Of a stretch of DNA of 64,000 nucleotides, positions 26,279-37,181 are shown one piece after another (the stretch's first letter is position 1; every line of letters starts with the position of its first letter). The notes under the pieces are model-generated. The model was not told the DNA's origin. It made no database searches and worked only from the letters and a program-made list of their open reading frames with translations. Location: NCBI RefSeq assembly GCF_900157305.1, contig NZ_LS974202.1:2046001-2110000 (forward strand). Reading direction: 5' to 3'. A program made the position numbers and the translations under genes. Source of the stretch: Mesotoga infera (GTDB lineage Bacteria; Thermotogota; Thermotogae; Petrotogales; Kosmotogaceae).

Positions 26279-27154
26279 TCAATCTCCACATTTCTTAAGG
26301 GGAAATTCGTTTTCGATCTGATCTATCATACTTGTAAGGGTTCTTTCAACACAGCCGCAATAAAACTCGTACAGATGCGGCAAAGCTGGCAGGATCTCCC
26401 TCGCCTTCACCAGATCGATCTCGAAAACCGTTGCGACAGGTCGATCTATTCGCATATCCGGAGTTACACTGGCACTCCTGAGAACGCTGTATTTTTTAGT
26501 AACCTCGGATCTAAAAAGCCTCGAAAGCTCCATGACCACGGATTTATCGACGTTTCTTTCGGATTTTGGAAGGCCGAAAGCGATCTTTAAAACGTTCTGA
26601 ACCGGAAAGATGAAGACCTCTCCGGAGGGAAATTCCAGCCATTTCCTGTAGTTCTTTATGCAGATATCTATAAGTTCTCCATCAACAACCTCCGGAAGCC
26701 GGAAATACTCCTTTCCCCTCAGAGAGTCTTTCAGGATCTCCCTCTTCAGAAGTCTCTCATTTCCATAGTACGAAAGGAAGTAGAGCTTTAAGGGAGTCTG
26801 AAAAATCGCTCTCTGGAAGGTCAATTCTGTATCACCAAAGAAATCCATGAAAGCTTCCCTCAACTCTTCGGCCTCTTCCTTTCCAAATCTGTAGAGGGCA
26901 CTGGCGGTTTCGAAGGGAGAGGAATTTGAAAGTCCGCAGAAGCCCCTGCCCTCGCTATCTACAAAAATCGATAAAACCGGGAAATCTCTCCTCGACGGTT
27001 GAACTACCAGAGTCATGAAATGTCCAAAGGCATTGTCGAGCTTGTCGGAATGCTTGTCAACAAGGCTTCCGATCTCCATGAACCTTCCGCTGATGCTGTT
27101 GTAAACTCTCTCAAGTCTGTTTCTATAACTCTGCGGTCCTGCGTAGTAAATCAA
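26279..27154 (-). CDS. Uncharacterised 291-residue protein of the AAA+/VWA cluster
   Basis: I do not recognise this protein. It is soluble-looking, with mixed helices and strands and no signal peptide or membrane segment. A cysteine pair near the end (EFYCGCVERT) and a final KKCGD could bind metal, but this is weak. The position after a MoxR-type ATPase and a VWA-like protein suggests it is their substrate or partner. The gene starts at a TTG that overlaps the VWA stop by three bases, and it ends just inside the next gene's leader. An iron-sulfur enzyme alpha-like partner to the fumarase-beta-like neighbour is an alternative, but I see no supporting motif. Confidence 0.55.
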   Translation of the reverse strand: MIYYAGPQSYRNRLERVYNSISGRFMEIGSLVDKHSDKLDNAFGHFMTLVVQPSRRDFPVLSIFVDSEGRGFCGLSNSSPFETASALYRFGKEEAEELREAFMDFFGDTELTFQRAIFQTPLKLYFLSYYGNERLLKREILKDSLRGKEYFRLPEVVDGELIDICIKNYRKWLEFPSGEVFIFPVQNVLKIAFGLPKSERNVDKSVVMELSRLFRSEVTKKYSVLRSASVTPDMRIDRPVATVFEIDLVKAREILPALPHLYEFYCGCVERTLTSMIDQIENEFPLKKCGD

Positions 27155-28350
27155 CTAAGGAACACCACCGATGATTTGCCGTAAATAGATCTGGCCTCCG
27201 AAACGAAATCTGGGTTGTGGCTCTTTGAAAGTACGAATAGTACCCTCCTGGTGACCGATGGGAGATCAGTGTAACCGTCGGTGAAGATAATCAAACCTTC
27301 CGGTCTCAGGTTTTCCTGTGAGTAATCTATGGCCGGTTGAAGATCGGTCTCTCCCCGGCCAACTAGTTTGAGGTCTCTCCACATACCTTTGCTATATTTC
27401 ATCACACTCTGGACGGTCTCATCGACCTGTACCAGCCAGATTCTAGAATCGGTGATTCGAGCTACCGCATCTATTTCGCCGAAGAAAGCGTTGAATTCAT
27501 CTTCTATGACACTACCGCTGGTATCGACAACTACAACCAGCTTGGCCGCGTAATCGCTTTTCCAGCCCGGTTGATCGTCGTAACGTCTGTTCGGTCTCAT
27601 GGGAGTTCTGTATCTGCCCACGTAGGTAGATGAACCGAAAAACCTTCGTATCATGTTCCTCCAGTCGAGCACGGGATTGTCGAGCACCAGTTTCATGACC
27701 TCTTCCAGACCTTCTGGCATCCCGGTCCTCGCCTTTTCAAGCGTCTCTGAGATGACCTGCTTCAAAAGATCTTCGATGAATTCTTTAGGCAGTTCGAAGC
27801 TGCCAAAGTCTTCATGAGAATCCACCCTGGAGAGACTGCTCTCGAGAAGTTCAAGGTCGATGGATCTTTTTTTCCCCATAAAGTCCAGCGCCCACGAATG
27901 GTAGAACTCGGCCGTCTCACCCGGGTAAGCCATGGGTGGACCGACGAAGAACCTCTCGTTGTCGGTGCCACACCCCTCTGAGAGCAGAGAATCCAAAGGA
28001 AGACTGAAGGCGTCCAGCTCAGGTATATACTGATTCACCGCAGCGTCCATAGAGAGATCCCAGACGACTTTCTCTCTGGATTTGTTCACGGGAATCAGAA
28101 TATGTCCATTCACTATGTGAAGACATTCGTGTTTCAACAGTGCCTTTGTAAAGACCATAGGTTTGTTGCCCAAAACGTCTGGATTGTAGAGAAGCTGAAA
28201 TCTCCCCCTGGATGTCACGCGCAACCTGACGGTTCTTGTGGCCGAGGAAGGTATTCTATCAACGAAAAGGAGCAGGAAATTGTAGAATGGGCTATCCTTG
28301 CCCAGTTCAAAAACTGCGCGCTCCATCAGTTCTTCATTTTTCACTCTCAT
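27151..28350 (-). CDS. DUF2201-type VWA-like metallopeptidase-domain protein
   Basis: The 399-residue protein has an N-terminal zinc-peptidase-like domain with HECLHIVNGH. A von Willebrand A-like domain follows, with the MIDAS-type motif VVDTSGSV and later FTDGYTD. This is the DUF2201 arrangement that accompanies MoxR-family AAA+ ATPases. The HExxH-like motif is HECLH, so the glutamate and both histidines are present. It overlaps the ATPase gene by 17 bases. Such pairs are thought to remodel or activate target proteins, and the cell target here is unknown. Confidence 0.85.
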   Translation of the reverse strand: MRVKNEELMERAVFELGKDSPFYNFLLLFVDRIPSSATRTVRLRVTSRGRFQLLYNPDVLGNKPMVFTKALLKHECLHIVNGHILIPVNKSREKVVWDLSMDAAVNQYIPELDAFSLPLDSLLSEGCGTDNERFFVGPPMAYPGETAEFYHSWALDFMGKKRSIDLELLESSLSRVDSHEDFGSFELPKEFIEDLLKQVISETLEKARTGMPEGLEEVMKLVLDNPVLDWRNMIRRFFGSSTYVGRYRTPMRPNRRYDDQPGWKSDYAAKLVVVVDTSGSVIEDEFNAFFGEIDAVARITDSRIWLVQVDETVQSVMKYSKGMWRDLKLVGRGETDLQPAIDYSQENLRPEGLIIFTDGYTDLPSVTRRVLFVLSKSHNPDFVSEARSIYGKSSVVFLS

Positions 28351-29431
28351 GGCTCCCCTGTAGGAATTTCATGACATCGTGATCCATCGCGAGCTCTTCG
28401 AGCAGGTTTTCGAAGAGGGCACGCTTCAGACCTTTTTCTCCTTCTATCTGGTGTACCAGATGCCTGATTATCGAGAAGAAAGAGTCTCTAGGGATCACTC
28501 TTCCTATTTCGAGAAGATTTCCCGCAATCTTCGGAACCATCTGGAAGTACTCCTGAACCTGCATTTCATCGAGTTCCGAAAGATGTCTGGTTATTCTCAT
28601 GACTGAGGCGCTGATTCCGGATATGTCACTCTGGGAAATTCTCTTCAAAATAATATCGTCCAGTTCCACGAGCAGGGTTCTGGGAGATGGAAGGAGCTGG
28701 TTCCCCTGAATCTTGCTCATGAAAGTTCTTGCGGCTTCCGGTCCGACGATCCCAGCGGCTAACACGTAGCCGTACTTCTCTATCTCATCGACCTGGAGTA
28801 TACCGAAGACCCTTCCAAGTTTGTACCAGCTTCTCGGACTTGGTCTGAGTTCCAGTCTCATCGAGACAATCGTGTCCCTGGAAAGGAACTCGGGATACTC
28901 TCCGATGAATCTGGTGACACAATCGGGAACGTTCTGTTGTTTTGACCATTTCAGCCATTCTTCGGGATCGGGAGTCAGCTCTATATGAAAGAATCTAGAC
29001 ATGAAGGCAGGATCGGTTATGAGTTCAACCTGGTCATACTCCTCGTCTGGCGGGTTGGCAGCCGCGATGATCCAGCTACCCTCTGGAAGAAAATGGTTAT
29101 GTATTCGCTTGTCTATGAGAAGCTGCATTATGGCGTTCCTTATTGATCTGTGGGCCCTGTTTACCTCGTCGATCATAAGTATCACGTTTCCATCGGTCGG
29201 CCACCAGTCCGGTCTCAAAAACAGTGTCCGTTCACCGTCTCTGGAAGGCATCCCTATTAGATCTCCCGGTTCCATTTGGGAGATTACAAGTATCACCAGT
29301 CTCCTACCGGTTTCTTCGGCTATTTCTCTGGCTAGGTCGGTCTTGCCGACTCCGAAATGACCCCAAAGGAGCGGTATTTCTCCGGCTTCCATGATCTTCC
29401 TGCTAAGATACTTAACGTCTTGAGCTTTCAA
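28334..29431 (-). CDS. MoxR-family AAA+ ATPase
   Basis: The roughly 365-residue AAA+ protein has Walker A GHFGVGKTDLA and Walker B VILMIDEVNRAH. ELIT and PAFMSRFFHIEL stretches match sensor 1 and the arginine-finger region. MoxR ATPases pair with VWA-domain proteins to insert cofactors or activate enzymes. The gene begins with two adjacent TTG codons (29434 and 29431). TTG 29431 is six bases from GGAGGGA and is preferred. It leads the downstream VWA, 291-residue, fumarase-beta-like and DUF457 genes. Confidence 0.9.
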   Translation of the reverse strand: MKAQDVKYLSRKIMEAGEIPLLWGHFGVGKTDLAREIAEETGRRLVILVISQMEPGDLIGMPSRDGERTLFLRPDWWPTDGNVILMIDEVNRAHRSIRNAIMQLLIDKRIHNHFLPEGSWIIAAANPPDEEYDQVELITDPAFMSRFFHIELTPDPEEWLKWSKQQNVPDCVTRFIGEYPEFLSRDTIVSMRLELRPSPRSWYKLGRVFGILQVDEIEKYGYVLAAGIVGPEAARTFMSKIQGNQLLPSPRTLLVELDDIILKRISQSDISGISASVMRITRHLSELDEMQVQEYFQMVPKIAGNLLEIGRVIPRDSFFSIIRHLVHQIEGEKGLKRALFENLLEELAMDHDVMKFLQGSHESEK

Positions 29432-29454
29432 CAATATCCCTCCAAAAACCTCAT

Positions 29455-31086
29455 TCAGACAAAATTATAGCACAGCGATTTTAACGATGCCCAGATGATG
29501 CCAGCCCACAAAAGAAAAGGGATTGCCATTCCGAAGATCCAGTTCCAAGGGTTGGCTGCCGGCAAGTTCAAAAAACCCAGAAACGCGGCTATGCTACCGG
29601 TAGTGTACATTGCCAGGGGAAGCGTCGTGAAGACAGGCAAAAGGGTAGAGAGAACGAACGATATCAAAGCGCCGGCAAGTGTAAGAGCCTTGAAAACGTT
29701 GCCCGTATCTCTGGTCCCGAAGCTTTTTTCAAGATAACCGCCCAACAGTGACAGCGAAAATATCGTGGGGAGCATGAAGAGGAGAAAAGTGAACATGAAG
29801 TCCCTGTAAACCGAGGCCTTCGATACCACATAAAGCCCAACCAGGAATACGATGAGCGAGTAAAGAAATGTGACTATCGAAGCCTTCGAAATAACAGTAC
29901 CTAACCTTTTTACAGGGAAGAGAAGACCATTATCGCCCAACTGTCTTTCGAAGGCGAAAAGTGCCGTTGAAGTGACGGTGGAATAGTTGCTAAACAGGAA
30001 GACGATCAATCCCAATAATTGAAGTATTCCGAAACTTCTCAAAAGTGTGGGGTTGGCCATGACGACAACAGGTACGAAAAGTGAGGGATAAAGAAAGGCG
30101 AAAGTGAGCTTTGGCTCTCTAATCAGAAGGAGAAAATCCTTTTTCAAGATGCCGGAGAAAGAATGCGATCGACCACGTCCCTCTTTTCTAAAGTTTTTTA
30201 TAGAACCTGTTGGTCGAGTCGTAAGCTTTTGAATAACTCCGGGATATAAAAAGATTTCGAGAAATTCAAGGATCATGATTATCGCAAGAGAATAAAGTAG
30301 GAACAGAACCACGTCGTCGGTCTTCCCCAAAATTGAATTAACAAAGGGTGTCCAGGGCAAATAAGGGGCCGTAATAACTCCCTGAAGTGTGCCGAACTGC
30401 TCTGCCACATGGTCGGGTCTGGCGAGATCTATGGCCGAGAAGTCCATGAAACGCAGCGTAAAAATAAATGCGAAAAGCGTTACCATAGTCATTATCGAGG
30501 AGAGGACTTTGAGGAACCTTCCCCTGGAGAGAAAGACTACCGCGAAAGATATCACACTTGTAATACACAGGATATCTACAACGAAAATGATGAGCAAAAC
30601 CAATGCCAGCCAGAATCTAAACCCGGAAACTCCCAGTCCACTCAGGGTCGCCAAAAAGACTGGCACAAATAGCAAAATCGGTAACCCGCCGGTGGTAAGG
30701 ACTTCGGAAAGCTGCACTTTGGCTATGGTCGATTTTTTGACGGGCATCTGTATGAGTAGTTTTACCCTGTCGGAAAAGAAAAGATTCGAAATAACGACGG
30801 GTAGATCGCTACCAAGAAGAATCGAGAAGATGATCGCGGAGAAAAAAGTTATGACGATCATTTTCAAATCTATGCCGGTCAATTCCCTCAACTGATCGGA
30901 CAGCCCGGCAATCCTAGAAAAGTTGGGAATAAAGTACTCCCGCATATAGAAGATGAGCGGAACACTGAACATAATCAAAAAGATAATTGCCAGGGAGGAG
31001 ATGAGTATAGTTTTCCTTCCCTGGCGGGTGACCAGCCTGGCGGCTTCTTTACTTCTCCATTTAACTATGATAAAGAAATCTCTCAT
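29455..31086 (-). CDS. ABC-2-like multi-spanning membrane protein (putative transporter permease)
   Basis: The roughly 543-residue protein has about twelve hydrophobic segments in two halves, split by a cytoplasmic loop (IKNFRKEGRGRSHSFSGIL, then KKDFLLLIREPKLTFAFLYP). That loop is like the coupling region of large ABC-2 permeases for export or for daptomycin/bacitracin-type systems. No ATPase gene lies next to it. I chose ATG 31086. A start 33 bases upstream would lie in the groEL terminator, which makes it unlikely. The stop is about 20 bases before the MoxR ATPase gene, so a joint transcript is possible. Confidence 0.65.
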   Translation of the reverse strand: MRDFFIIVKWRSKEAARLVTRQGRKTILISSLAIIFLIMFSVPLIFYMREYFIPNFSRIAGLSDQLRELTGIDLKMIVITFFSAIIFSILLGSDLPVVISNLFFSDRVKLLIQMPVKKSTIAKVQLSEVLTTGGLPILLFVPVFLATLSGLGVSGFRFWLALVLLIIFVVDILCITSVISFAVVFLSRGRFLKVLSSIMTMVTLFAFIFTLRFMDFSAIDLARPDHVAEQFGTLQGVITAPYLPWTPFVNSILGKTDDVVLFLLYSLAIIMILEFLEIFLYPGVIQKLTTRPTGSIKNFRKEGRGRSHSFSGILKKDFLLLIREPKLTFAFLYPSLFVPVVVMANPTLLRSFGILQLLGLIVFLFSNYSTVTSTALFAFERQLGDNGLLFPVKRLGTVISKASIVTFLYSLIVFLVGLYVVSKASVYRDFMFTFLLFMLPTIFSLSLLGGYLEKSFGTRDTGNVFKALTLAGALISFVLSTLLPVFTTLPLAMYTTGSIAAFLGFLNLPAANPWNWIFGMAIPFLLWAGIIWASLKSLCYNFV

Positions 31087-31102
31087 GACTATATTCTGCC
31101 AT

Positions 31103-31134
31103 AAAAAAAGGGAGGGCAATGCCCTCCCTTTTTT
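31103..31134 (-). terminator. Intrinsic terminator of groES-groEL
   Basis: GGGAGGGC at 31110-31117 pairs with GCCCTCCC at 31121-31128 around the loop AAT, and the stem is flanked by A and T tracts (31103-31109 and 31129-31134). On the minus strand the hairpin is followed by a run of T, just beyond groEL. The symmetrical tracts could let it work in both directions. Confidence 0.92.
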
Positions 31135-31162
31135 GTGAATATCGCTTTTCTATTTTCTCCTA

Positions 31163-33068
<1,906 letters not shown>

Positions 33069-33095
33069 CTAAAAGCCTCCTTCCAATCTGTATAT

Positions 33096-33122
33096 TTAGC
33101 ACTCGATATATGAGTTTGCTAA
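33096..33122 (-). promoter_or_regulatory. CIRCE-like HrcA operator of groESL
   Basis: One arm is a perfect TTAGCACTC (33096-33104). After nine bases the other arm is GTTTGCTAA (33114-33122), two mismatches from GAGTGCTAA. This is the known HrcA heat-shock operator layout and lies between the promoter and groES. HrcA itself is not in the window, so regulation by HrcA is an inference. Confidence 0.8.
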
Positions 33123-33125
33123 TTA

Positions 33126-33154
33126 ATGATAAAACAACATCACAATTTCTTCAA
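33126..33154 (-). promoter_or_regulatory. Promoter of groES-groEL
   Basis: On the minus strand TTGAAG (33149-33154) is followed by 17 bases and TATCAT (33126-33131). The predicted transcription start falls at the CIRCE element, as expected for HrcA repression. Confidence 0.65.
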
Positions 33155-33243
33155 GCACCTTTTTTGTTAAATGATGTTGACCAGAGAAGATTATACATCC
33201 ATAGAGACAATTATGCCAGCAAATCTCGTTGTTGCTCACTTTT

Positions 33244-33281
33244 AAATAAAAAATGGCAGGAAATCTCTTGATCCTGCCATT
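33244..33281 (-). terminator. Intrinsic terminator after pyk
   Basis: AATGGCAGGA (33252-33261) pairs with TCCTGCCATT (33272-33281) around a ten-base loop. The stem is followed on the minus strand by a T-rich run (A tract at 33244-33252 on the plus strand). It lies just past the pyruvate kinase stop and ends the pfkA-pyk transcript. Confidence 0.85.
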
Positions 33282-33294
33282 CAAAGGTTTTCTC

Positions 33295-34713
33295 TCAGGC
33301 TTTTTCCAGTTTTAAGATGTTAGTGGACCTGCTGGTTCCAAAAGGAATACCGGCGGTGAGGATTATGGTATCGCCTTTCTTGACGAGCTTAAGTTTTTTA
33401 GCCAGTGGTCCGGCTACCTTTACTAGATCGTCAGTTGATTCTCCCAGGCCCATCAGAACTGGATGAGCTCCCCAGATCAGACCAAGCTTGTAGTAAGTTT
33501 CTTCATTAGGTGTAACGGCAAGAATATGAGCCCGTGGCCTGAAACCCGATACATTTCTCGCAGTATGGCCGGAGAAAGTCGAGCTGACTATCACTTTCAC
33601 TTTCAATGCTTCGCTTATGTCCCAGGCGGCCCTGCAAATTGCGTCGGTATGATCATCTGTCAGGACTTTTTCGCGTGTCCACCTTAGAATGTCGGGATTC
33701 TGGTTCAGATACTTCTCCGCCGCCCTGGCCGTCAGATCCATAACCGAGACCGCCTCAAGTGGGTGCTTCCCTATCGAGGTCTCCCCCGAAAGCATTATCG
33801 CGTCGCTTCCATCTACGATAGCGTTGGTTATATCGGTTGTTTCCGCCCTGGTTGGCACGGGGTTCTCTATCATCGATTCGAGCATCTGGGTTGCCGTGAT
33901 CACTGGTATTCTGTGATAATTTCCGAATTTTATTATCTTTTTCTGAGCGATTGGTACTTCTTCGACCGGTATCTCGACCCCGAGATCGCCTCTGGCAACC
34001 ATTAAGCCATCGGAAACGGCGGCGATTTCTTCGATGCTCTTAAGCGCCTGTGCCGTTTCTATCTTGGAGATAATTGGTATAGAACCACGGCTATCGGTCA
34101 CGATTTGACGGGCCAGGATAACGTCCTCCGCCTTTCTTACGAAAGAGAGGGCGAAATAATCTACTTCCTCTTCGATTCCTAGTTTTATGAACCCTCTATC
34201 TTTCTCGGTGACTGCGGGGATACTGATATCGATTCCCGGAAGGTTTATACCTCTCCTGTGAGTGACTACGCCTCCGTTGATTACTTTCGTTAGAATGCAT
34301 CTTTCGTCAGTAGAAAGGACCTTCAGCTTTATTTTGCCGTCGTCCATCAAAATCACATGTCCTGGCTTGACTTCACCGGGCAGACGATCGTAGTTGACGC
34401 TCACCCCGGTTTCATCACCCTCGATAGTCGAGGTTGTCAGAAGAAAATCTCTGCCGGGAAGGAGCTCAACTCTCTCCTTTTTGAAGGAACCGGTTCTTAT
34501 CTTGGGTCCTGAAAGGTCCAGAAGCAAAGACAGAGGGACTTTCAGGGAGTTGCGAACCTCTTTGATTCTACGAATCCTCTCTCTATGTTCCTCCAGATCT
34601 CCATGCGTCGTATTCAATCTGGCAACGTTCATTCCCCTGAAAACGAGTTTTGTCAACATCTCCCAGGATTCGGTTGCCGGACCGATTGTACAGACTATCT
34701 TCGTTTTCCTCAT
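33295..34713 (-). CDS. pyk: Pyruvate kinase
   Basis: The 472-residue enzyme converts phosphoenolpyruvate and ADP to pyruvate and ATP. It shows RKTKIVCTIGPATES and RLNTTHG at the N-terminus, DLSGPKIRTG, the signature ISKIETAQAL with the catalytic lysine, and VARGDLGVEIP. ATQMLESMIENPVPTRAE and MLSGETSIGKHP follow. There is no extra C-terminal PEP-utilising domain. It follows pfkA after nine bases, so glycolytic enzymes share a transcript. Confidence 0.97.
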   Translation of the reverse strand: MRKTKIVCTIGPATESWEMLTKLVFRGMNVARLNTTHGDLEEHRERIRRIKEVRNSLKVPLSLLLDLSGPKIRTGSFKKERVELLPGRDFLLTTSTIEGDETGVSVNYDRLPGEVKPGHVILMDDGKIKLKVLSTDERCILTKVINGGVVTHRRGINLPGIDISIPAVTEKDRGFIKLGIEEEVDYFALSFVRKAEDVILARQIVTDSRGSIPIISKIETAQALKSIEEIAAVSDGLMVARGDLGVEIPVEEVPIAQKKIIKFGNYHRIPVITATQMLESMIENPVPTRAETTDITNAIVDGSDAIMLSGETSIGKHPLEAVSVMDLTARAAEKYLNQNPDILRWTREKVLTDDHTDAICRAAWDISEALKVKVIVSSTFSGHTARNVSGFRPRAHILAVTPNEETYYKLGLIWGAHPVLMGLGESTDDLVKVAGPLAKKLKLVKKGDTIILTAGIPFGTSRSTNILKLEKA

Positions 34714-34722
34714 TTCACACCT

Positions 34723-35685
34723 TCAAGAGAGTATTTTGGCCATCTCGACAAGTTCCATATCGATCGTTTTCTTTTGAGAAAGGATCTTTTCAAGCGAAAC
34801 ACGGACCATTTTTCCTCCCTGAAGCGCGATCATAGTGCCGGCCTCGTTTTCCTCCAGGGCTTTTACAGAGGCGTAGCCCATTCTAGAGGCTAGAACCCTG
34901 TCGAAGGCCGTTGGTGATCCCCCGCGCTGTATATGTCCCAGAATGGTGATTCTGGTCTCGTACCCTATTCTGTGTTCAACATGCCTGGCGACAGTGTAAG
35001 CGCTCGAGGCGCCTTCGGCCACGACGATTATGCAGTTGATCTTTCCACGCTTTCTCTCCCGCCAGATCTTGTCGGCTATCTCTTCGTAGTTTACCGGAAT
35101 CTCCGGAATTATTATTGCCTCGGCACCGACGGCCATTCCAGATGCCAGGGCTACATAACCCGAACTCCTGCCCATCACCTCTACAACAAAGGCACGCTCG
35201 TGCGAAGAGGCCGTATCTTTCAGTTTTTGAATCGTATCCACGCAGGTATTCAAGCATGTATCAACCCCTATGCACATATCGGTTAGGGCTATGTCGTTGT
35301 CAATGGTGCCGGGAAGTCCTACCACGGGAATTCCCTGTTCTTCCATTAAAAGTTTGGCCCCACTGAGACTGCCTTCGCCACCGATAACTAGCAGTCCGTC
35401 TATCCCGTGCTTCTTCAGTATATCAGCGGCCTTTGCCCTGCCTTCTTCGAGTCTGAACTCCTCGCACCTAGAACTTCGCAGGATAGTTCCGCCTCTTTCC
35501 ATAATCCCTCCGACAGAAGAGTAATCCATGCTTGTGAAGTCTTCGTCGAGAAGGCCGGAGTAACCTCTATGGATTCCAAAGACTTCAAGACCGTCCGTTA
35601 CCGCAGTCCTGACCGCCGCCCTTATTGCCGCATTCATTCCCGGAGCATCACCACCGCTGGTCAGAACCCCGATTTTCTTTATCAT
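34723..35685 (-). CDS. pfkA: 6-phosphofructokinase (ATP type)
   Basis: The enzyme phosphorylates fructose 6-phosphate, the committed step of glycolysis. The 320-residue protein has [41 protein letters not shown] with the catalytic aspartate, [12 protein letters not shown] and [16 protein letters not shown]. The glycine in GGEGS (not D as in some PPi-dependent enzymes) supports the ATP-dependent form. ATG 35685 is six bases from GGAGGG; a TTG lies one codon upstream. It is the first gene of the pfkA-pyk operon. Confidence 0.96.
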   Translation of the reverse strand: MIKKIGVLTSGGDAPGMNAAIRAAVRTAVTDGLEVFGIHRGYSGLLDEDFTSMDYSSVGGIMERGGTILRSSRCEEFRLEEGRAKAADILKKHGIDGLLVIGGEGSLSGAKLLMEEQGIPVVGLPGTIDNDIALTDMCIGVDTCLNTCVDTIQKLKDTASSHERAFVVEVMGRSSGYVALASGMAVGAEAIIIPEIPVNYEEIADKIWRERKRGKINCIIVVAEGASSAYTVARHVEHRIGYETRITILGHIQRGGSPTAFDRVLASRMGYASVKALEENEAGTMIALQGGKMVRVSLEKILSQKKTIDMELVEMAKILS

Positions 35686-35775
35686 CAATATCCCTCCTGA
35701 GATTTCAATCTTGCTGTACGCCTTAATTTTAGCATATTAGCATATTAATTTCACGAGAGACGAAGCTTCACTAAG

Positions 35776-35804
35776 TTAACTAGTTACATGAGTTGGTGTA
35801 TAAT
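35776..35804 (+). promoter_or_regulatory. Promoter of the DUF2007-gcv operon
   Basis: TTAACT (35776-35781) and a perfect TATAAT (35799-35804) are 17 bases apart, and GGGAGGAG (35816-35823) follows before the first ATG. I looked for a glycine riboswitch ahead of the glycine cleavage genes and saw none in the roughly 30-base leader. Confidence 0.6.
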
Positions 35805-35831
35805 CTCGAATGGACGGGAGGAGTGATTAAA

Positions 35832-36062
35832 ATGAAGGTTCTTAAGTCGGGAGTTCCCGTGTACGAGGCAAAAATGTACCAGGAAATACTTCTCAAAGAA
35901 GGAATCTTCGCAGAGATAGTCGATTCACATTTCGCGTACACCGATAGCATCTATTTTGGATCTGGTGGCATGGTGGACATAATTATTCCAGACGATGACT
36001 ACGAAACCGCTGTTAACATATTTGAAGACTTAAAAGTCGAAGGGAGAGAGGATCCGGAATGA
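35832..36062 (+). CDS. DUF2007-like putative signal-transducing protein
   Basis: The roughly 76-residue protein opens MKVLKSGVPVYEAKMYQEIL and ends with a ferredoxin-like alternation (MVDIIIPDDDYETAVNIFEDL). This resembles the DUF2007 fold seen in PII-like/regulatory proteins. No catalytic residues are evident. The ATG has GGGAGGAG eight bases upstream. Its stop overlaps the gcvT start by four bases (ATGA), so it may regulate or be expressed with the glycine cleavage genes. The functional link is an inference. Confidence 0.75.
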   Translation: MKVLKSGVPVYEAKMYQEILLKEGIFAEIVDSHFAYTDSIYFGSGGMVDIIIPDDDYETAVNIFEDLKVEGREDPE

Positions 36063-37165
36063 GTGATTTGAAAAGGACACCTTTGTACAAGGAGCATCTC
36101 AGACTGAAAGGAAAAATCGTTGACTTCGCAGGTTGGGAAATGCCTCTTCAATTCGATTCGATCATCGAAGAACACAATCTGGTCAGAACGAAGGCGGGGC
36201 TCTTCGATGTCTCTCATATGGGAGAGATAGAAATCGTCGGTCCTGCAGCAATTTCCTACTCCGATTACCTGGTCACCAACTCCGTTGCCACTATGAAAAA
36301 TGGTGAGATCGTATATTCACCAATGTGCAACGAAAAGGGTGGAGTCGTAGATGATGTTCTGGTTTACAGAATAAGCAACAACAAAACTCTCTTTGTGGTG
36401 AACGCTTCCAACAAAGACAAAGACTACGACTGGATACACAAGAACTCCAAAGATTTTGAAGTGCAGGTGAAGGATGTTTCGGATAATTATGCCCAGATAG
36501 CCTTTCAGGGACCAATCGCCGAGGAGATACTTTCCGAGATTTCTCAGGTAAGGCTCGACCAGATACCCTTCTACCATTTCGCCGAAGGAAGGGTTAACGG
36601 AATCAAGGCCCTGGTTTCTAGAACCGGTTACACCGGTGAGGACGGTTTTGAAATTTACACCGAACCCGATGCGGCCGTACCCCTGTGGAGAAAGCTCCTC
36701 GAGATCGGCGGACCAAAAGGTGTAAAGCCAATAGGTCTAGGTGCCAGAGATACGCTCAGATTTGAAGCCTGTTACATGCTGTACGGCAATGAATTGAACG
36801 ATCAGAACACGCCACTGGAAGCAGGGTTGAAATGGACCGTGAAATTCGATAAAAACTTTATCGGTAAAGATGTACTGGCCAAACAGAACGAAGAGGGAAC
36901 CGAATACAGGTTGAAAGGCATCGAAATTACTGGAAAGGCTATAGCACGCCACGGTTATGAAATCGTAGACGGGGATAACGTAATCGGTTGGGTTTCGAGT
37001 GGTCTCTTCTCCCCCACCCTTGGAAAATCTCTCGCATTGGCCTATCTGAAGAAAGATTACTGGAAATTAGGCACCCAGGTTGGCGTTTCGGTGAGGGGAA
37101 AGGTAGTACCGGCAACCGTTGTGAAAACACCTTTCTATAGAGGTTCCGTGAAGTCAAAAGGATAA
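36059..37165 (+). CDS. gcvT: Glycine cleavage system T protein (aminomethyltransferase)
   Basis: GcvT moves the methylene group from the H-protein arm to tetrahydrofolate, releasing ammonia. The 368-residue product has RTPLYKEHLRLKGKIVDFAG, the family block FDVSHMGEIEI, GYTGEDGFEIY and GLGARDTLRFEACY. It overlaps the upstream DUF2007-like gene and is followed by gcvH after 16 bases. Confidence 0.97.
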   Translation: MSDLKRTPLYKEHLRLKGKIVDFAGWEMPLQFDSIIEEHNLVRTKAGLFDVSHMGEIEIVGPAAISYSDYLVTNSVATMKNGEIVYSPMCNEKGGVVDDVLVYRISNNKTLFVVNASNKDKDYDWIHKNSKDFEVQVKDVSDNYAQIAFQGPIAEEILSEISQVRLDQIPFYHFAEGRVNGIKALVSRTGYTGEDGFEIYTEPDAAVPLWRKLLEIGGPKGVKPIGLGARDTLRFEACYMLYGNELNDQNTPLEAGLKWTVKFDKNFIGKDVLAKQNEEGTEYRLKGIEITGKAIARHGYEIVDGDNVIGWVSSGLFSPTLGKSLALAYLKKDYWKLGTQVGVSVRGKVVPATVVKTPFYRGSVKSKG

Positions 37166-37181
37166 AAAGGAGGAGTAAAAA

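Noticed and set aside
31087-31119. Upstream start of the ABC-2-like membrane protein
   Set aside because: The added codons lie in the groEL terminator hairpin, which is not plausible as coding sequence.
35731-35746. Tandem AGCATATT repeat upstream of pfkA
   Set aside because: Only two eight-base copies in AT-rich promoter DNA; it is too short to claim a function.
35700-35831. Glycine riboswitch ahead of the gcv genes
   Set aside because: The leader from the predicted promoter is only about 30 bases and contains none of the glycine aptamer blocks.
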